From NCBI GenBank assembly GCA_026182355.1, contig JAPFBL010000527.1:342001-406000 (forward strand): a stretch of 64,000 nucleotides of DNA. The letters run 5' to 3'. The notes below the pieces were generated by a model that saw nothing but the letters and a program-made list of their open reading frames with translations, made no database searches and was not told the DNA's origin. Made by a program: the position numbers and the translations under genes. Positions within the stretch are counted from its first letter, which is position 1. Each line of letters begins with the position of its first letter. The stretch comes from Hermatobates lingyangjiaoensis. Lineage: Eukaryota; Arthropoda; Insecta; Hemiptera; Hermatobatidae. Of the stretch, positions 62,130 through 64,000 are shown one piece after another.

Positions 62130-62700
62130 TAGGTGTGTTCTCTAATCGGAGTTCGGTCAATTTTCCAGGATAAAAATTAAACTCTCGTTGCAACGTTTGT
62201 TTTATTTAAAACTTTTCATAGAGAAGTAAGAATTTTTTAACAAAGAAAATGAAATTTACATTATTTAAAGGAACAACAATGTTACGGACAAAACCTTCGA
62301 CTAGACTTAATATATATATAATATATATTATATATATATATATATATATTTAATTTATTTTTGATAAAGTATCGACCGTGGAATAAAACAACATAAAGTT
62401 TTCTTTTATTGTTATTTAATATTAGAAATAATAATTAATAATTTTTCTTATATTTCTTCTGTTTTTGTAGGCCTATGAAAAGGTTTTAAATAAACCGAAA
62501 CGTTGGCAATGAGAGTTTATTGAACTGAGAATGACGAGTCCGATAAACTTTAGTTTTGTATATAAATGGTTCAATGTACATAAATAAACATAGAGAAATT
62601 AAAAGCACACAATTACAGTTTCTAATTTTCGCGCTGAATTAATGCGCTGAACCAGCATCTCCCTCGTCAACTGCGTATTGTGTTTCTCCTGTGTGTGTTT
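62130..62700. mobile_element. Eroded PLE ends, F1 and GGTTCAACC families
   Basis: 62130-62300 (minus) parallels 21783-22075 but lacks many single bases in runs. 62385-62560 (plus) parallels 10345-10513. 62570-62640 (minus) parallels 9812-9900. No intact core. Confidence 0.6.
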
Positions 62701-62744
62701 TAATTATATATATATATAATTATATATATATATATATAACTTTA

Positions 62745-62890
62745 AATTACACAAAGCACGACACAGAAAGAGAATAAAAGAAACTTACAGAATTCAATAT
62801 TTCGAACTGTTGTTCGTCATCAGGAGAGTAGACTAGAAGGGAGGACGAAGTGAGAGAGATTTCCCACGTCGAAGAACGGGCGCGAATGAT
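62745..62890 (-). mobile_element. PLE pseudo-LTR, GAACAACAGTTC family, minus strand
   Basis: Next to (TA)n (62705-62740). The core at 62796-62826 is intact; the segment beyond (GAGAGTAGACTAGAAGGGAGG) matches 22.94 kb. Confidence 0.7.
62796..62826 (-). ncRNA. Hammerhead ribozyme (PLE), helix III palindrome ATAT
   Basis: Minus strand: CTC, CTGATGA (62817-62823), extra C, GAAC-AACA-GTTC, GAA, ATAT, T, GAA. Helix I has two pairs (TC/GA). Confidence 0.65.
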
Positions 62891-62939
62891 ATATATATAT
62901 ATTTATATATAAAATAAAAAAAAAAAAAAAAAAAAAAAT

Positions 62940-64000
62940 AACTAATATATTTAAAGCGTAAGAGGTGCGAAGACGAAACGGTAGTTTCTCCGCATCGGAA
63001 GACAGGCGAGTACTGACATCGGAAACCGCACCAACTCTACACTCACAAAAATTATTATTTTATATTTTCTCTAATCGGAGTCGGAATTTCCAGGATAAAA
63101 ATAAAGTTCCAATTCGATTAAAATTCAACAGAAGTAAAATTTATAACATAAATAAATTATTAAAAAAGTAAGAAAATCAAATTTTAAATATTATTGATAA
63201 AGACATAATAACATAAAGTTTAAGTGTAGGTTCAAATAATATACAACATTCGGTCTTATATTAAACTTATATTCATAGGCTAAAAAACATAAAATATAAT
63301 AAATAATAATAATTATTATTAAATAATTAGAATAAAATCATAACATAATTATCTGGTTTTTGAGGTATGAAAAAGTTAACAAAAAACGGAAACGTTGGCA
63401 ATGAGAGTTCAATTTGAAGCATGAGGAATGCCTCCGATTGAAACTCTTAGGAATAAATTTCATGTAATGAGATAAACGGAGAAAAAAAGAACTCGTTTCT
63501 AATTCCGTGATTAACCTGAAACATCTCTGAAACTGAGTATGCTGATTCCTGGATGGTTATATATATATAACTTTAAGTTAAAACACGAACGAAAAGACAT
63601 AAAAGACACACTTACGAAGTCAATATATTAGAAGTGTCTCAAGAACGTACTAAAGAGAGGTCGAATGAGATGCAGATCCAGTCGTAAGACACGGCGTCGA
63701 TGTTACAGAAATATACCTGATATAGTATATCTTATTAAAATACTATAGATAGATTATTGGATTTAAAGATCAAGAGGCAGTCATTGACAGTTTTCCCTAA
63801 ATACGTTGACAAAGTCTTACTTTGTTTCATAATCTTCAGGAACAGGATTGAAGGAACATGATTTTAAGTTAAGGGAAAAATATGTAATGAGAAAATCTTT
63901 TTAGATTGGCAGTTTACGTGTTTTAAAATAGTATTAGGGTGATTTAGAACGACTGGAAAGAAAGTTAGAACTTCTTGTCAGAAGTAGTACAGAATCGGAA
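62940..64000. other. Eroded PLE-derived sequence to window end
   Basis: Recognisable scraps: GGAAACGTTGGCAATGAGAG (63390, F1), CAGGATAAAAATAAAGTTCC (63092), GGCAGTCATTGACAGTTTTCCC (63776, compare 49.48 kb), CACTTACGAAGTCAATAT (63610). Many apparent single-base losses. No gene recognised. Confidence 0.45.

Overview
The window is intergenic and intronic DNA from an AT-rich animal genome, probably an invertebrate and most likely an arthropod (crustacean or chelicerate). That placement is an inference. It rests on one spliced pancreatic-lipase-type gene, very many Penelope-like elements (PLEs) with GIY-YIG endonuclease, Helitron relics, a Jockey-type LINE, tRNA-derived SINEs and long (TA)n microsatellites. 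There are no operons, prokaryotic signals or CRISPR arrays. All coordinates were read by eye.

Host gene. Minus-strand exons at about 8.99, 7.70, 6.40 and 2.47 kb join in frame and carry the lipase triad: Ser in GFSLG, Asp in GLDPAG and His in CNHRRAY. Two further minus-strand exons at 53.4 kb (signal peptide) and 11.6 kb join in matching phase and may be the 5' end of the same gene. That would imply an intron of about 42 kb and at least one exon that I could not find. The 3' exons lie beyond the window start.

Mobile DNA. At least 60 PLE pieces from more than a dozen families sit between (TA)n tracts, densest at 0.3-11 kb, 18-23 kb and 45.9-55.1 kb. The best coding copy is at 18.0-21.1 kb (frameshifted RT and GIY-YIG, minus strand). 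A second good endonuclease ORF is at 49.6-50.2 kb. Most units are 5'-truncated inverted dimers whose two 3' ends face outward into (TA)n. Almost every unit carries a hammerhead-ribozyme core in the pseudo-LTR: CTGANGA, one extra base, a stem-loop, then GAAA.

Main observation. In each family the GAAA is followed by a self-complementary 4-6-mer that starts at the last A and ends in T (ACGT, ATAT, AATT, ACGCGT, ACATGT, AGATCT, AGGCCT), then a non-G base. Just after that come 3-5 bases complementary to those just before CTGANGA. These are helix III and helix I of a hammerhead. Helix III has essentially no loop, so it should form only between two ribozymes. The inverted dimers also have one long end (with a 25-60 base tail) and one short end almost without exception.

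Other regions: 12.3-12.8 kb hairpin satellite; 12.8-16.2 kb dispersed repeat family R; 23.65-25.8 kb minisatellite; 26 and 35 kb Jockey 3' ends; 28.6-29.3 kb TA-flanked DNA transposon with a nested PLE; 30.5-36.2 kb Helitron relics; 36.7-45.8 kb SINEs, family R and a hAT inside a SINE; 55.1 kb hAT MITE with a perfect 8-bp target duplication; 58.8-60.4 kb homopolymer-rich sequence of doubtful quality; 60.4-64 kb eroded PLE and Helitron pieces.
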